A DNA stretch of 64,000 nucleotides from Massilia sp. H-1 (GTDB lineage Bacteria > Pseudomonadota > Gammaproteobacteria > Burkholderiales > Burkholderiaceae_D), in contig CP087969.1 in NCBI GenBank assembly GCA_024703915.1, positions 3,782,001-3,846,000 on the forward strand, given 5' to 3'. The notes below the pieces were generated by a model. It was not told the DNA's origin. It ran no database searches and worked only from the letters and a program-made list of their open reading frames with translations. Positions within the stretch are counted from its first letter, which is position 1. The number at the start of each line of letters is the position of its first letter. The position numbers and the translations under genes are program-made. Shown here piece after piece: positions 10,786-21,027 of this stretch.

Positions 10786-11790
10786 CAGCGTACGGTGTCC
10801 GGGACCATGTCCGGCGCCGCTTCCTCGACGTTGAGTTTTTCGCGCCGCGTCACGCGCACGCTCGTCAATTCCTGTCCCACATGGTAGGGCGGGCCTTCGT
10901 TCGACAGGCTGGCCATGTTCAGGATGTACTCGCCCAGCACCAGCAGCACCAGGGAAATCAGGAAGAACATGCCGGACTGCTGCAGCGACAGGCTGATCCA
11001 GCCGGGCGCGACGTCGCTGCGGAGCAGGCCCACGGCAACCACGTACACCGAATACAGCAGATTGGCGCCGAGCGCCGAACAGCGACAGCGCCGTGACCAG
11101 CCGCATCGGCGCGCGTGGTCGAGACCAGCAGGCGCATGCCCTGGTCGATGCTGTCGCCCAGGTCGCGCTTGCGCGCCGCTTGCGGCTGGCCGCTGTAGAC
11201 CAGGTTGACGCGCGCAAAACCGGCGGTGGCAGGCAGGTGACGGTAACTGAGGGCCTACTGCGGATGGCGCAGGATGAAATTGATGACGCTCTTGCTGAGT
11301 ACCCGGTACAGGGGGCGCGGCCTTGCTCAGGTGAACGCCATTGAATACCCGGTACAGCCAGTTGAAGACCGTGTTGGCGGCGCGGTAGGGCACCGTGCCC
11401 GCTTCGCGCGGTATTGGTGGCAAACACGACTTCGGCGCCGCTGACGGCTTTTTCCAGCATTTGCGGGAGAAAGGCGATATCGTCGGCAAACGGGTCGATC
11501 ACGGCGACAAAGTCGCCCAGGGCGTTTTCCAGGCCGACCCAGTTGGCGGTGGCCGATTCGACCTGCTTGGTCAGCGCATACACTTGCAGGTTGGCCAGGC
11601 CGCGCTCGCCGGTCAGGCGCTTCATGACCAGCACCGAGTCGTCGTCGGACGCATTGTCGACGATGATCAATTCATAGTCGCTGACCAGTTGCGACACGCA
11701 GGATTGGGCATCGGTCAGCATCTTCTCCAGGCGCGCCGACTCATTGCGGACGACAAAGACGACGGACAGGAAGATCGGGAAAAACGCCAT
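10785..11790 (-). CDS. GT2 family glycosyltransferase with C-terminal membrane helices (GtrB/DPM-like)
   Basis: About 335 residues. The GT-A domain starts FLSVVFVVRNESARLEKML, continues YELIIVDNASDDDSVLVM and DFVAVIDPFADDIAFLPQML (the acidic metal site), and ends with about two transmembrane segments (LVTALSLFGANLLYSVYVVA and FFLISLVLLVLGEYILNMAS). This shape is typical of undecaprenyl-phosphate glycosyltransferases. Frame slips lie near 11225, 11265, 11330 and 11415. The last bases overlap the oxidoreductase start by one base, so it is the first gene of a six- to seven-gene run reaching galU. The sugar is unknown. Confidence 0.8.
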
Positions 11791-11924
11791 GGGTAAAGCC
11801 TTCTCAAGAATGCGCGCCCGGCAATATGGCGGACAGCATCCGTCATTGTACGGGTAATGACGTTAAAGATACAAAGATGATAATTTATACAACACGGCAA
11901 AACAGTAGGCTGGCGGCCGTCCTG
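11791..11924. other. Intergenic gap between Wzt-like ATPase and GT2 gene
   Basis: A 134-base AT-richer stretch upstream of the GT2 gene on the minus strand and downstream of the Wzt-like gene. It is the longest gap in the minus-strand polysaccharide block and the likely place for a promoter of the GT2-galU run. I could not pick a convincing -35/-10 pair or a terminator hairpin. Confidence 0.3.
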
Positions 11925-12669
11925 CTCAGCCGAAGTAAAGCGGCAAGACGGCGTCCGGGTGGCCGTCCATGCGGACCTTGCCGTGCTCGAGCCACAGGAC
12001 CCGGTTGCACGTCTTTTGCACCAGTTCGCGCGAATGGCTGGCGATGACCAGGATATTGGTCGACTGCACCATCTCGCTCAGGCGCGCTTCCAGCCTTGTG
12101 GGTGAAGTTCTGGTCGCCCACCGACAGCCACTCGTCCATCAGCAGCACTTCCGGGCGCACGATGGTCGATACCGAGAATGCCAGGCGCAGATGCATGCCG
12201 CTCGAATAGGTGCGCAGCGGCATGTCGATGAAGTCGCCCAGTTCCGAGAATTCGATGATCTCTTCCATGTGCTCGCTGATCGCCGTGCGCGACATGCCGA
12301 GCAGGGCGCCGCGCAGGTAAATGTTTTCATGGCCGGTCGCTTCGCTGTCGATGCCCAGCGAAATGTCGATCAGGGAACCGATCTCGCCTTCGATGCGGGC
12401 CGTGCCGTGGGTGGGCGCGTACACGCCGCTGAGCAGGCGCAGCAGGGTACTCTTGCTTAGGCGCCGTTGTGCCCGATCAGGCCGACCCGGTCGCCGTCGG
12501 CGAAGGTAAACGACAGGTTTTCCAGCGGACGCACGATGACCACGCCCTGGTCGTTGGCGCCGATCTGGCCGCCGGTGGCCACCTGGATCAGGCGCTTCTT
12601 GAGCGAGCGGCCGCGCGCGTTGTAGATGGGAATGTCGACCGAGACGTTGCTAAATTCAATATGGGCCAT
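11925..12669 (-). CDS. Polysaccharide ABC transporter ATP-binding protein (Wzt/KpsT type)
   Basis: About 248 residues. Walker A reads GLIGHNGA, then GKST once a corrupted GCCGGC at 12463-12470 is restored. The signature RTYSSGMHLRLAFSVST, Walker B VLLMDEWLSVGD, and the switch His in ILVIASHSREL follow. The end is HPDAVLPLYFG. It lacks the C-terminal carbohydrate-binding domain of long Wzt proteins, so export is probably not gated by a chain-end cap. ATG 12669 lies 12 bases after the permease stop; the pair forms an ABC-2 exporter of a lipid-linked polysaccharide across the inner membrane. Confidence 0.92.
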
Positions 12670-12680
12670 GATGTTTTTCT

Positions 12681-13487
12681 TTAGAGCCAGTAAGCGATAC
12701 GGCGCTTGTAGCGGCCGTAGACGAACAGGGTGAGGCACCAGCCGAAGGGCGGCCAGCGCCAGCGACACCGACCAGTTGCTGGCGGACGGCAGTTCGCCCA
12801 GCAGGGGTGCGCGGACGATCTCGAGCATGTGATACATGGGATTGGCGTCCAGCAGGTACAGGTAGGCGCAGGGGGCCTAAGCAGCAGCTTGGGCATCCAC
12901 ATGATGGGCGTCAGGTAGAACACCACCTGCAGCACGCTGGCGACGATTTGCGGCAGGTCGCGGTAGCGCGCGCACAGCACGCCGAGCAGGAGCGCGATCC
13001 AGGTCAGGTTCACGACCGTCAGCGCCAGGCCCGGAATGCACAGCAGCGCTTCCCAGCCGAGCGGCTTGCCGACCGCCAGCAAGACCAGCGGGAAGATCAC
13101 GATATTGTGGCCCAGGATCAGCAGGTTGCGCCAGACCATGCGCATCATGTGCACGAACAGGGGAATCGGCAATTGCTTGATGATCGATTCGGCGGCGATG
13201 AAGCCGGTGCTGCCTTCGGCAATGACGGCCGACATGAAGGTCCAGACGATGGTGCCGATGGTCAGGAAGGGCAGGAAGTCGTGCAGGGGCGAATTGAAGA
13301 TTTGCCCGAACACGATGCCGATGGTGGCGATCATGACGGCCATGCCGATGGTCAGCCAGAACGGACCGAGGGCCGAGCGGCGATAGCGCTGGCGTACATC
13401 CTGCCAGCCAAGAATGGCGGCCAGGGGGGCGCGCTTCAGACCGGCGGTAACGTCGGCCACGGCGATCGCGAGAGGGTGGGAGCTCAT
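12681..13487 (-). CDS. Polysaccharide ABC transporter permease (Wzm type, ABC-2)
   Basis: About 268 residues and six membrane segments: DVRQRYRRSALGPFWLTIGM at the N-terminus is the conserved ABC-2 polysaccharide permease signature, followed by FLTIGTIVWTFMSAVIAEGS, RNLLILGHNIVIFPLVLLAV and VFYLTPIMWMPKLLL. The C-terminus ends RYKRRIAYWL. A corrupted GCCGGC near 12877 and a one-base slip near 12745 split it. It forms the membrane channel for the ATPase encoded directly downstream. An 81-base gap separates it from the GT4 gene upstream. Confidence 0.92.
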   Translation of the reverse strand: MSSHPLAIAVADVTAGLKRAPLAAILGWQDVRQRYRRSALGPFWLTIGMAVMIATIGIVFGQIFNSPLHDFLPFLTIGTIVWTFMSAVIAEGSTGFIAAESIIKQLPIPLFVHMMRMVWRNLLILGHNIVIFPLVLLAVGKPLGWEALLCIPGLALTVVNLTWIALLLGVLCARYRDLPQIVASVLQVVFYLTPIMWMPKLLLRPPAPTCTCWTPIPCITCSRSSAHPCWANCRPPATGRCRWRWPPFGWCLTLFVYGRYKRRIAYWL

Positions 13488-13568
13488 GGGGAGTCGAATC
13501 AGTGCAAAAAGGGGGTGTATTGTAAACTGAACAAGGAATTGATGGCGTCAGGCGTGCTGGTCCGGCGA

Positions 13569-15175
13569 TCAGGCCGCGATTTGCACGCCGAGGCGCAGCA
13601 GGTGGGCGTACAGGCCGTCGGCTTCGGCGCCGGGCGCGCGGCGCGCACAGCAGCCGGTCGCCCGGGCGCAAGTCGGCCACCGCGCCGTGCGGGTAGCGGT
13701 AATGCCAGACCCCGCCCTGGTCGCTCAGCACGACTTCGGTGGCGCCCGCCTGCAGGCCGGGCGGCACGCCATCGCTGACGTCGACCAGCAATTGGGGCGC
13801 CGCCAGCGGGTCCGGCATGCTGGCCAGGCACTGGGCCAGCGCCACCAGGGTCGCCTCGTCGCCTAGCCAGTTCCGGCAGTGCGGCCAGCGCGGCCAGCAG
13901 GCGGGCCAGTTCGGCCTCGGGATCGGGGGCCGGGCGCAGCGCGCAGCGCCGCCACGTGGTTTTCCATGGCCCGCAGGGCGCGCTGGGCGGTCGTATCCCA
14001 CGAGAAACGGGCGGCCTGGCTGCGGCCGCGCGCGCGCAGGCGCGCCAGCAGCGCCGGGTCGCCCAGGACTTCGCCGATCCGGCTGGCCATGGCTTGCGGC
14101 GAACGGGCGTCGAACATGGCTTCGGCCAGGCCGATCACTTCCGGGATGCTGGTGCTGTCCGATCCGATCACGGCCGCGCCGCATGCCATCGCTTCCAGCG
14201 CTTAAGAGGCCGAAGCCTTCGTGCAGGGAAGGGAAGATGAACAGCGTGGCAGCCTGGTACAGCGCGATCAGGTCGGCGTCGGCCACGTAGCCGGTGATGA
14301 CCACTTCATCGTCGGCCAGGCCGCAGCGCGCGGCATGGGCGCGCAGCTCGGCGCTGTCGCTGTCGCGCATGCGGCTGGCCAGCACCAGCTGGTGGGCGGC
14401 GCGCAGCGGCGCGCTAAGCAGCAGGCTGAAGGCGGTGATCAGGCCCGGGATGTTCTTGCGCGGATCGACCCCGCCGGGGGCGTACATCAGCATGGCGCGC
14501 GTGACACCGAAGCGGGCCCGCACCGCGGCCAGCGCGGCCGGGTCGAGCGTGCCGGGCTGGAAGCTGTCGTCGACCGCGGTCGAAATCGGCACCACCTGGC
14601 CCGGATCGAGCTGCAGCGCCTCGATCGCCTCGCTGCGCGCGTAGTCGGAAATCGACAGCAGCAGTCCGGCCCGGCGCAGGGACGCGATCTTGCGCTCGTA
14701 GGCCAGGCGCTGCTGGCGCAAGCCCAGGTAGGCGTCCGGGTTGAGGAAGGGAATCAGGTCGTACAGGATGACGGCGCTGCGGCTGGCATCGCCGAACAGG
14801 CCGACCGATGCCACGGCGTCGTCGATGTAACCCTCGAACAGGCTGGTGACGAGCACCATGTCCGGCTGCAGCCGGGCCAGGCAATACTCGCGCAGCAGTT
14901 CGGCGGCGCGCGTGCGTCCCTCGTGCCGGGCATCCATTTCGGCCACCGGGCTGGGCACGTCGAAGACGCAGATGCGCTCGGGCGGCACCAGGCTTAAGCA
15001 AAGGCGGCGCGCACCGGTTCGATCGATTCGTCGAGCGCGGCATTGAGCAGCAGCCAGATCTCGTGGCTGCTTAGGCGTGGCGCAGCATGCCGCGCGCCAG
15101 GGCGCTGGTGTAGCGTCCGATGCCGCGGAAGCGGCTGGCGGTCTGTGCGCCTTGCAGGTCGATGACGATACGCAT
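13569..15175 (-). CDS. GT4 family glycosyltransferase
   Basis: About 530 residues. Start ATG 15175 gives [20 protein letters not shown], a start shared by GT4 enzymes of O-antigen and capsule clusters. The N-domain includes [15 protein letters not shown] and [15 protein letters not shown]. The C-domain has [50 protein letters not shown] and, after a corrupted site at about 14200, [20 protein letters not shown] (E-x7-E-like donor site). It ends [14 protein letters not shown] with TGA at 13569-13571. Corrupted GCCGGC at about 13862, 14200, 14413, 14993 and 15071 explain the breaks. It lies upstream of the Wzm/Wzt pair and probably extends the exported glycan. Confidence 0.87.
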
Positions 15176-15448
15176 CAGTGTTTGCCGTCCGCGAACGCTC
15201 GCTTCCAGGGCCTGGTAGTGGCGGGCGGCCAGCGGCGACAGGTCGGCCGCCGTCTGCGGCACATGGCGGCGCCGCGGCGCCACCGTGTCCGGCTGGCGCA
15301 CCACGGCGTACAGGCGCGCCTGCACGCGCGGCATGCGGTCGAGCAGCGCCAGCGCCATGCGTTTCAGACGCGGGCGGCGCAGCAGGAAGCCGACCGTGCA
15401 GGAATACCAGCGGCTTGACCAGCCGCACCAGCAGAACGCGGGGCCCAT
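15175..15448 (-). pseudogene. C-terminal remnant of a glycosyltransferase-like protein
   Basis: About 90 residues, readable in two frames: a hydrophobic start (VRLVKPLV and [20 protein letters not shown]), then [13 protein letters not shown] and [13 protein letters not shown], probably ending RAFADGKH with TGA overlapping the GT4 ATG. This resembles the tail segment (helical RRP/LLxRxPxLxxR repeats followed by LSPxAxxIYxxL) of large polysaccharide glycosyltransferases, but no catalytic domain precedes it. Instead the trhO stop lies 2 bases upstream of its first ATG. A recombination edge of the polysaccharide locus is the simplest explanation; a genuine short protein is possible. Confidence 0.45.
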
Positions 15449-15450
15449 CC

Positions 15451-16326
15451 TCAGATGGCTGCCTGGCTGGTGGCCTGGTCCTGACGCGCCTGGTAGCAGT
15501 GCGGGCAGGACACGCCGTAGACGTACTGGGGCGAAAGCTGTTCGCGCGGGGTGACCACGGCGCGGCACGCGAAGCACTGGGTGGTGGTGACCGCCTCGAG
15601 CTTCGGATTGAGCGCGGTGCGGTAGTCGAACACGAAGCAGTCGCCCGTGTAGTGGGCGCCGCCCACGTCTTCGAAGTACTTGAGAATGCCGCCTTCCGAG
15701 CTGGTACACGCTCTGGTAGCCGATGTTCTGCATGTGGATGGCGGCTTTTTCGCAGCGGATGCCACCGGTGCAGAAGGTGACCACGGTCTTGTCGTTGAGC
15801 GCATCCTTGTTGGCGGCGATGACTTCCGGGAATTCGGTGAACTTGTCGATCCGATAATCGATCGTGTTGTCGAAGGTGCCCACGTCGACCTCGAAGGCGT
15901 TGCGGGTGTCGACCATCACGACCGGCTTGCCATGGTCGTCATGGCCCTGGTCCAGCCAGCGCTTGAGCGTGGCCGGGGCCACGGCCGGGGCGCGGCCCAG
16001 CTCCGGCTTGATCAGCGGCATGCGCATGGTGATGATCTCTTTTTGAGCTTGACCAGCATGCGCTTGTGCGACTGTTCTTCGGAATAGCTTTCCTTGACCT
16101 CGATGTCGGCAAAGCGCGATCGCTGCGCAGCCAGGCCAGGAACTGGTCGATCTGCCCGCGCGGGGCCCGACAGGAACAGGTTGATGCCCTCGGGAGTGAG
16201 CAGGATCGTACCTTTCAGGCCGAGCTCCTTGCACAGCGCCTGGTACACAGGGCGCATTTGTTCCGTATTGTCGAAAGTGACAAATTTATAGGCGGCAATA
16301 TTAACGTGGGATGGTGCGGATGACAT
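15451..16326 (-). CDS. trhO: tRNA uridine-5-hydroxylase TrhO (rhodanese-like, YceA family)
   Basis: Oxygen-dependent 5-hydroxylation of tRNA uridine 34, the first step to 5-(carboxy)methoxyuridine in many bacteria. An N-terminal ferredoxin-like part ([31 protein letters not shown]) precedes a rhodanese domain ([19 protein letters not shown]) with the catalytic loop [19 protein letters not shown] zinc-like Cys set follows: [14 protein letters not shown] and [15 protein letters not shown] 16326 is preferred over an in-frame TTG at 16341. Small frame slips occur near 15697, 16040 and 16160. It is divergent from the secretion operon and unrelated to the sugar genes downstream. Confidence 0.93.
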
Positions 16327-16467
16327 GGCAGTGGCGGACAAAGGAACAGGCCATATTATAAAGCAGTGGCCATGCCTAAGACTGAAACCCGGCCCCGCCC
16401 GCTATGGTTCGGGAGAAATTTCCATGGTATCGTGCTGGCACCCGCCGTCCGTCAACACCCCCAATTC
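16327..16467. other. Intergenic region between divergent trhO and type I secretion operon
   Basis: 141 bases containing the promoters of both trhO (minus) and the secretion operon (plus). A GCCTAAG at about 16374 may be another damaged GCCGGC. I cannot name a specific -35/-10 pair with confidence. Confidence 0.3.
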
Positions 16468-18197
16468 ATGACAAACCCACCGCCGTCCCTGCGCAACGAG
16501 ATTGAACTTGCCCTATTGCAATTCAAAACCACCTTTCTGACGGTCGGCGCCTTCAGTGCCATCATCAATCTGCTGATGCTCGCGCCCTCGCTCTACATGC
16601 TGCAGGTGTACGACCGGGTGCTGGCCAGCGCCAACCAGGTCACCCTGCTGATGCTGACGGTGATGGTGCTGGGCGTGTACCTGGTGACGGCCGCGCTCGA
16701 ACTGATCCGCAGCTTCATCCTGGTGCGGGTCGGCGCCGCCTTCGACATGGCGCTCAACCGGCGCGTCTACAGCGCCGCCTTCGAGCACAATCTGGCCCAG
16801 AGCGGCGCCAACGCGGGCCAGTCGCTGGCGGACCTGACCACGATCCGCCAGTTCCTCACCGGCAATGGCATCTTCGCTTTCTTCGACGCGCCCTGGTTCC
16901 CGCTCTACCTGGCCGTGATCTTCCTGTTCCAGCTAGGCGCTGGGCTGGCTGGCCGTGGGCGGCACGCTGCTGCTGGTCGCTCTGGCCTATGTCAACGAGC
17001 GCGTTTCAGGTAGGCCGCTGGCCGAAGCCAATACCCTGCAGGTGGCGGCGAACGCCCAGGCCACCAACAATTTGCGCAATGCCGAAGTGATCGCCGCGAT
17101 GGGCATGCTGCTTAAGCCCTGATGCAGCGCTGGTTCACGCTGCACGGCAAGTTCCTGCACCTGCAGGCCGAAGCGAGCGAAAAGCCGGCCTGGTGGGCGC
17201 GCTGACCCGCTTCGTGCAGATGGCGCTGCAGTCGCTGGTGCTCGGCTTTGGCGCGCTGCTGGTGATCGAAGGGAAGATGAGCGGCGGCATGATGATCGCC
17301 GCGTCGATCCTGGTCGGGCGCGCTGGCGCCGGTGCAGCAGGTGATCGGCGTCTGGAAAGGCTTCAGCACCGCGCGCAGCAGCTGGGTTCGCCTGTCCGGC
17401 CTGCTGCAAGCGCATCCGCCGCGCGCGAGCGGCATGGCCTTGCTTAAGCCCCGCAGGGCGCGCTGGCGGTGGAAGCGGTCAGCGCGGCGCCGCCCGGTTC
17501 CTCGGTCGCGGTCCTGAAGGGCATCAGCTTCGCGCTGGCGCCGGGCGAGGTGCTCGGCATCATCGGCCCTAGCGGCTCGGGCAAGTCGACCCTGGCGCGC
17601 CTGCTGGTGGGCGCCTGGCAAGCCCAGGTGGGCAAGGTGCGGCTGGACGGCGCCGACATCACGCAGTGGGACAAGGGGCAGCTGGGCCCCCACATCGGTT
17701 ACGTGCCGCAGGATATCGAGTTATTTGCTTAAGCAGCGTCAGCGACAATATCGCCCGCTTCGGCCAGGTCGATCCCGGCGCCGTGGTGCTGGCGGCCCAG
17801 CGCGCCGGCGTGCACAGAAATGATCCTGCAGCTCGCGCGCGGCTACGACACGCTGCTCGGCGACGGCGGCGCCGGCCTGTCGGGCGGGCAGGCAGCGCCA
17901 GCGCATCGGGCTGGCGCGCGCCCTGTACGGCGACCCGGCCCTGCTGGTGCTGGACGAACCCAATGCCAGCCTGGACGACGTGGGCGAGCAGGCACTGGTG
18001 GCCGCCATCAGCCAGCCTGCGCCAGCGCGGCAAGACAGTGGTGCTGATCACGCACCGCACGAGCGTGATCGGGGTGACCAATAAATTGCTGCTGCTGCGC
18101 GAAGGCGTGGCCGAGCTGTTCGGCAGCACCGCGCAGGTGCTGGCGGCCCTGCAAAAGAAAGCCTACTCTGAAAGTGGCGCAAGGACAGGACGCATGA
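16468..18197 (+). CDS. Type I secretion system permease/ATPase (PrtD family)
   Basis: Inner-membrane ABC exporter of a type I secretion system. The membrane part contains [18 protein letters not shown] and [18 protein letters not shown], typical of PrtD, and there is no C39 peptidase domain in front. The ATPase has Walker [19 protein letters not shown] (about 17551-17604), signature LSGG at about 17877, Walker [14 protein letters not shown] and switch HRT. It is split by corrupted GCCGGC (16935, 17109, 17443, 17730), by a lost base at the intact site 17184 and by smaller slips. With the last slip repaired it ends KVAQGQDA with TGA overlapping the next ATG. Confidence 0.92.
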
Positions 18198-19553
18198 AGC
18201 TGCTGGAAAACAAGGCGCTGGCGACCGATGTGATCGCCCATGATGTGTCGCCGCTGACGGTGCACACCGACCCTGCTTAGCTACGTGCGGCTGGGCTGGA
18301 CCGTGGTGCTGGCTAGGCGTGGCTTGGCTTCCTGCTGTGGGCTGCGCTGGCCCCGCTCGACAAGGGCGTGCCGATGAGCGGCAACGTGGCGCGCGAATCG
18401 AACCGCAAGGCCATCCAGCACCTGACGGGCGGCACCATCGACGAAATCCTGGTGCGCGAAGGCGAGACCGTCAAGGCGGGCCAGGTCCTGGTGCGCATGA
18501 ACGGGGTGCAGGCCGGGGCCCAGGCCGACGTCACGCGGGTGCAGTACTTTGCCGCGCGCGGGCCGAGGCGCGCCTGGTGGCCGAGCGCGACGGCAAGGAC
18601 AGCGTGCCCGTCCCGCCGGCGCTGAAAGACGCCTACCCTGACCCGCAAGCGGTGGCCGCGATGGGCTTGCAGGCGCAATTGTTCGCCTCGCGCCGCGCCG
18701 CGCTGCACAGCGAGCTGGCCGCGCTCGACGAAAGCGTGGTCGGCGTGCGCAGCGCCCCCTGGCTTAGCACCAGCGCCGCGCGCCAGCAAGCAGGCGCAGC
18801 TCCTGATCCTCAATGAGCAGATCGGCGGCCTGCGCGAACTGTCGGCCGACGGCTGCGTGGCGCGCAGCCGCCTGCTCGATCTGGAACGGGCGCACGCCCA
18901 GCTGAGCGGCGCGCTGGCCGAAGACAGCGGCAGCATCGGACGCGCCGAGCGCCAGATCGCGGAGCTGGCCCAGCGCCGCAGCCAGCGCGTGCAGGAATTC
19001 CAGCGCGACGTGCGCAGCGCGCTGGCCGACACCCAGAAGGAGGCCGCGGCCCTGGGCAGCCGCATGACGGCCGAGCAGTTCGTGGTCAGCCATGTCGCGC
19101 TGCGCTCCCCGGTGGACGGTGTGGTGCTGGGCATGAACGTATTCACCCGGGGCGGGGTGGTGGCGCCCGGCTTCAAGCTGATGGACGTGGTGCCGACCGG
19201 CGACGCGCTCGTGGTCGAAGGCCAGCTGCCGGTCAACCTGGTCGACAAGGTCCATCCCGGCTTGCCGGTGGAGCTGATTTTCTCGGCCTTTAACAGCAGC
19301 AGCACGCCGCATATCGCGGGCGAGATCACCACCGTGGGCGCCGACCGCCTGATCGACGAACGCAGCGGCGCGCCGTACTACAAGGTGAGCGCGCGTGACC
19401 GCCAAGGGCCTGGCGTCAATGGCGGCGCACAAGCTCGATGCGCGCCCCGGCATGCCGGTCGAGCTGTTCGTCAAGACCGGCGAGCGGACCATGATGAGCT
19501 ATCTGCTCAAGCCCCTGTTCGACCGCGGCCGCACCGCGCTGACCGAAGAATGA
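18194..19553 (+). CDS. HlyD-family membrane fusion protein of type I secretion system
   Basis: Periplasmic adaptor linking the ABC exporter to the outer membrane channel. After a short N-terminus and one membrane helix (LGWTVVLA and FLLWAALAPLDKGVPM), a biotinyl-like half motif reads ESNRKAIQHLTGGTIDEILV. A long coiled coil runs about 18600-19070 (LREL, RSRLLDLERAHAQLSGALAE). The second half motif is SPVDGVVLGMNVFTRGGVV, and the end is the PrtE/HlyD signature region with ARPGMPVELFVKTGERTMMS. Corrupted GCCGGC at about 18279, 18313 and 18763 break it. ATGA overlaps join it to both neighbours. Confidence 0.92.
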
Positions 19554-20884
19554 AGGCGCCGCGCCTGACCAGGGCCGCGCTGCTGGCGGCGCTATGCGGT
19601 GGCAGCCAAGCACGGCCTGCGCCATGAACCTGACCGAAGCCTGGGAACTGGCGCGCAGCCATGATCCGGCTTACCGGGCCGCCTTCCATGCTTAAGCCAG
19701 GCCGGGCAGGAAAGCGTGGCGCTCGGACGGGCGCTCTTGCTGCCCTCGGTGGCGGCCAGCTATTCGGGCAGCCGCAACCGCGCCGACATCAGCAACGGCT
19801 TGCAGCAGACCCACCCGGACTACACCAGCCGCGCCGCCAGCGTGCAGCTGCGCCAGGCGCTGTTCAATCTGGACGCCTATGCGCGCTACCGCCAGGCGCT
19901 GGCCCAGGGCGGCGGCAGCGCCGCCCAGTTCGAGGCGGCTTAGCCAGGCCTTGATCCTGCGCGTGTGCGGCGCCTACATCGATGCGCTCTACAGCGACGA
20001 GCAGGCCGCGCTGGCAGCGGCGTCGCGCGACATGCTGACCGAGCAAAACAAGGTCAATGCGCGCCTGTTCGAGAAGGGCGAAGGCACCCGCACCGACATG
20101 CTCGAAACCCAGGCCCGGCTCGATCTGGCCGAGGCGCGTCTGCTCGAGGCCCAGGACGCGCAGCGCGCCGCCCGCGCCGCGCTGGCGGCCATGACCGGGA
20201 CCGAGGTGACGGTGCTGGACCGGCTGGCCGACGCGGACGATGGCAAGGGCATGCTGGTGCAGGCGGCCGACCGCGGCAGCTTCGAGGACTGGCGCGCGCG
20301 CCGTGGCTGCCAATCCCGAACTGCGGGCCAGCGGCTTTGTCGTCGAGGAAGCGCGCGCCCAGTCGCTGCGCGCGCGCACCTGCCTGCCGCGCGTGGACTT
20401 TGTGGCCAGCTACGCGAAAAACGATTCCGACACCATCAACACGCTGGGCACCCAGGCCAACGTGCGCAGCGTCGGCGTGCAGCTGAACCTGCCGATCTAT
20501 TCGGGCGGCGCGGCCCTGGCCGGCGCCCGCCAGGCCGCCGCCAACGCCGAACGGGCCAGCGCCGAATTCGACCAGCGCCGCGACAAGCTGCTGCTCGAGC
20601 TGCGCAAGGACTACGATGCCCTGGCCAGCAGCGTGGCCCGGATCGACGCCTTGCAGCGCGCGGTGGCCTCGGCCAGCCTGCTGGTGCACGCGACCGGGCA
20701 AAGCATCAAGGGCGGGGTGCGCATCAACCTCGATCTGCTTACCGCGCAGGAGCAGCTGACGACGGCCCGGCGCGACCTGGCGCAGGCGCGCTACAGCTAT
20801 CTGCTGGCGGCGCTGCGCCTGCGGGCCGGGGCGGGTGCGCTCAGCGGCGACGACGTGCGCGAGATGGCTAAGGCTTTTCGTTAG
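19550..20884 (+). CDS. TolC-family outer membrane protein of type I secretion system
   Basis: Outer membrane channel. A probable signal peptide (MKAPRLTRAALLAALCGGS) precedes MNLTEAWELARSHDPAYRAA, the conserved TolC start. Helical and strand repeats follow: YIDALYSDEQAALAAASRDM, LFEKGEGTRTDMLETQARLD, VRSVGVQLNLPIYSGG and RINLDLLTAQEQLTTARRDL, the last two being the classical TolC second-repeat motifs. It stops with TAG at 20882-20884. Corrupted GCCGGC at about 19690 and 19940 and a slip near 20300 break it. It completes an ABC-MFP-OMP operon; no RTX-type substrate gene is adjacent. Confidence 0.92.
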
Positions 20885-21027
20885 TTTCTTGCCAACTCTA
20901 TGGTAAATGTGACACACTCCGTGTAACATCTTGCAATACAGAACTGTTGCAAGCGGGTGTGGCCAGCATTGATGCGCTATGATGGTGTGCGAGTCCCCGG
21001 CAAGTTCACCTTTGACTGCGGAAGCCC

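Noticed and set aside
20885..21027. Promoter or operator before the DUF1631 gene
   Set aside because: GTGACAC/GTGTAAC is only a weak imperfect palindrome and no properly spaced -35/-10 pair was found.
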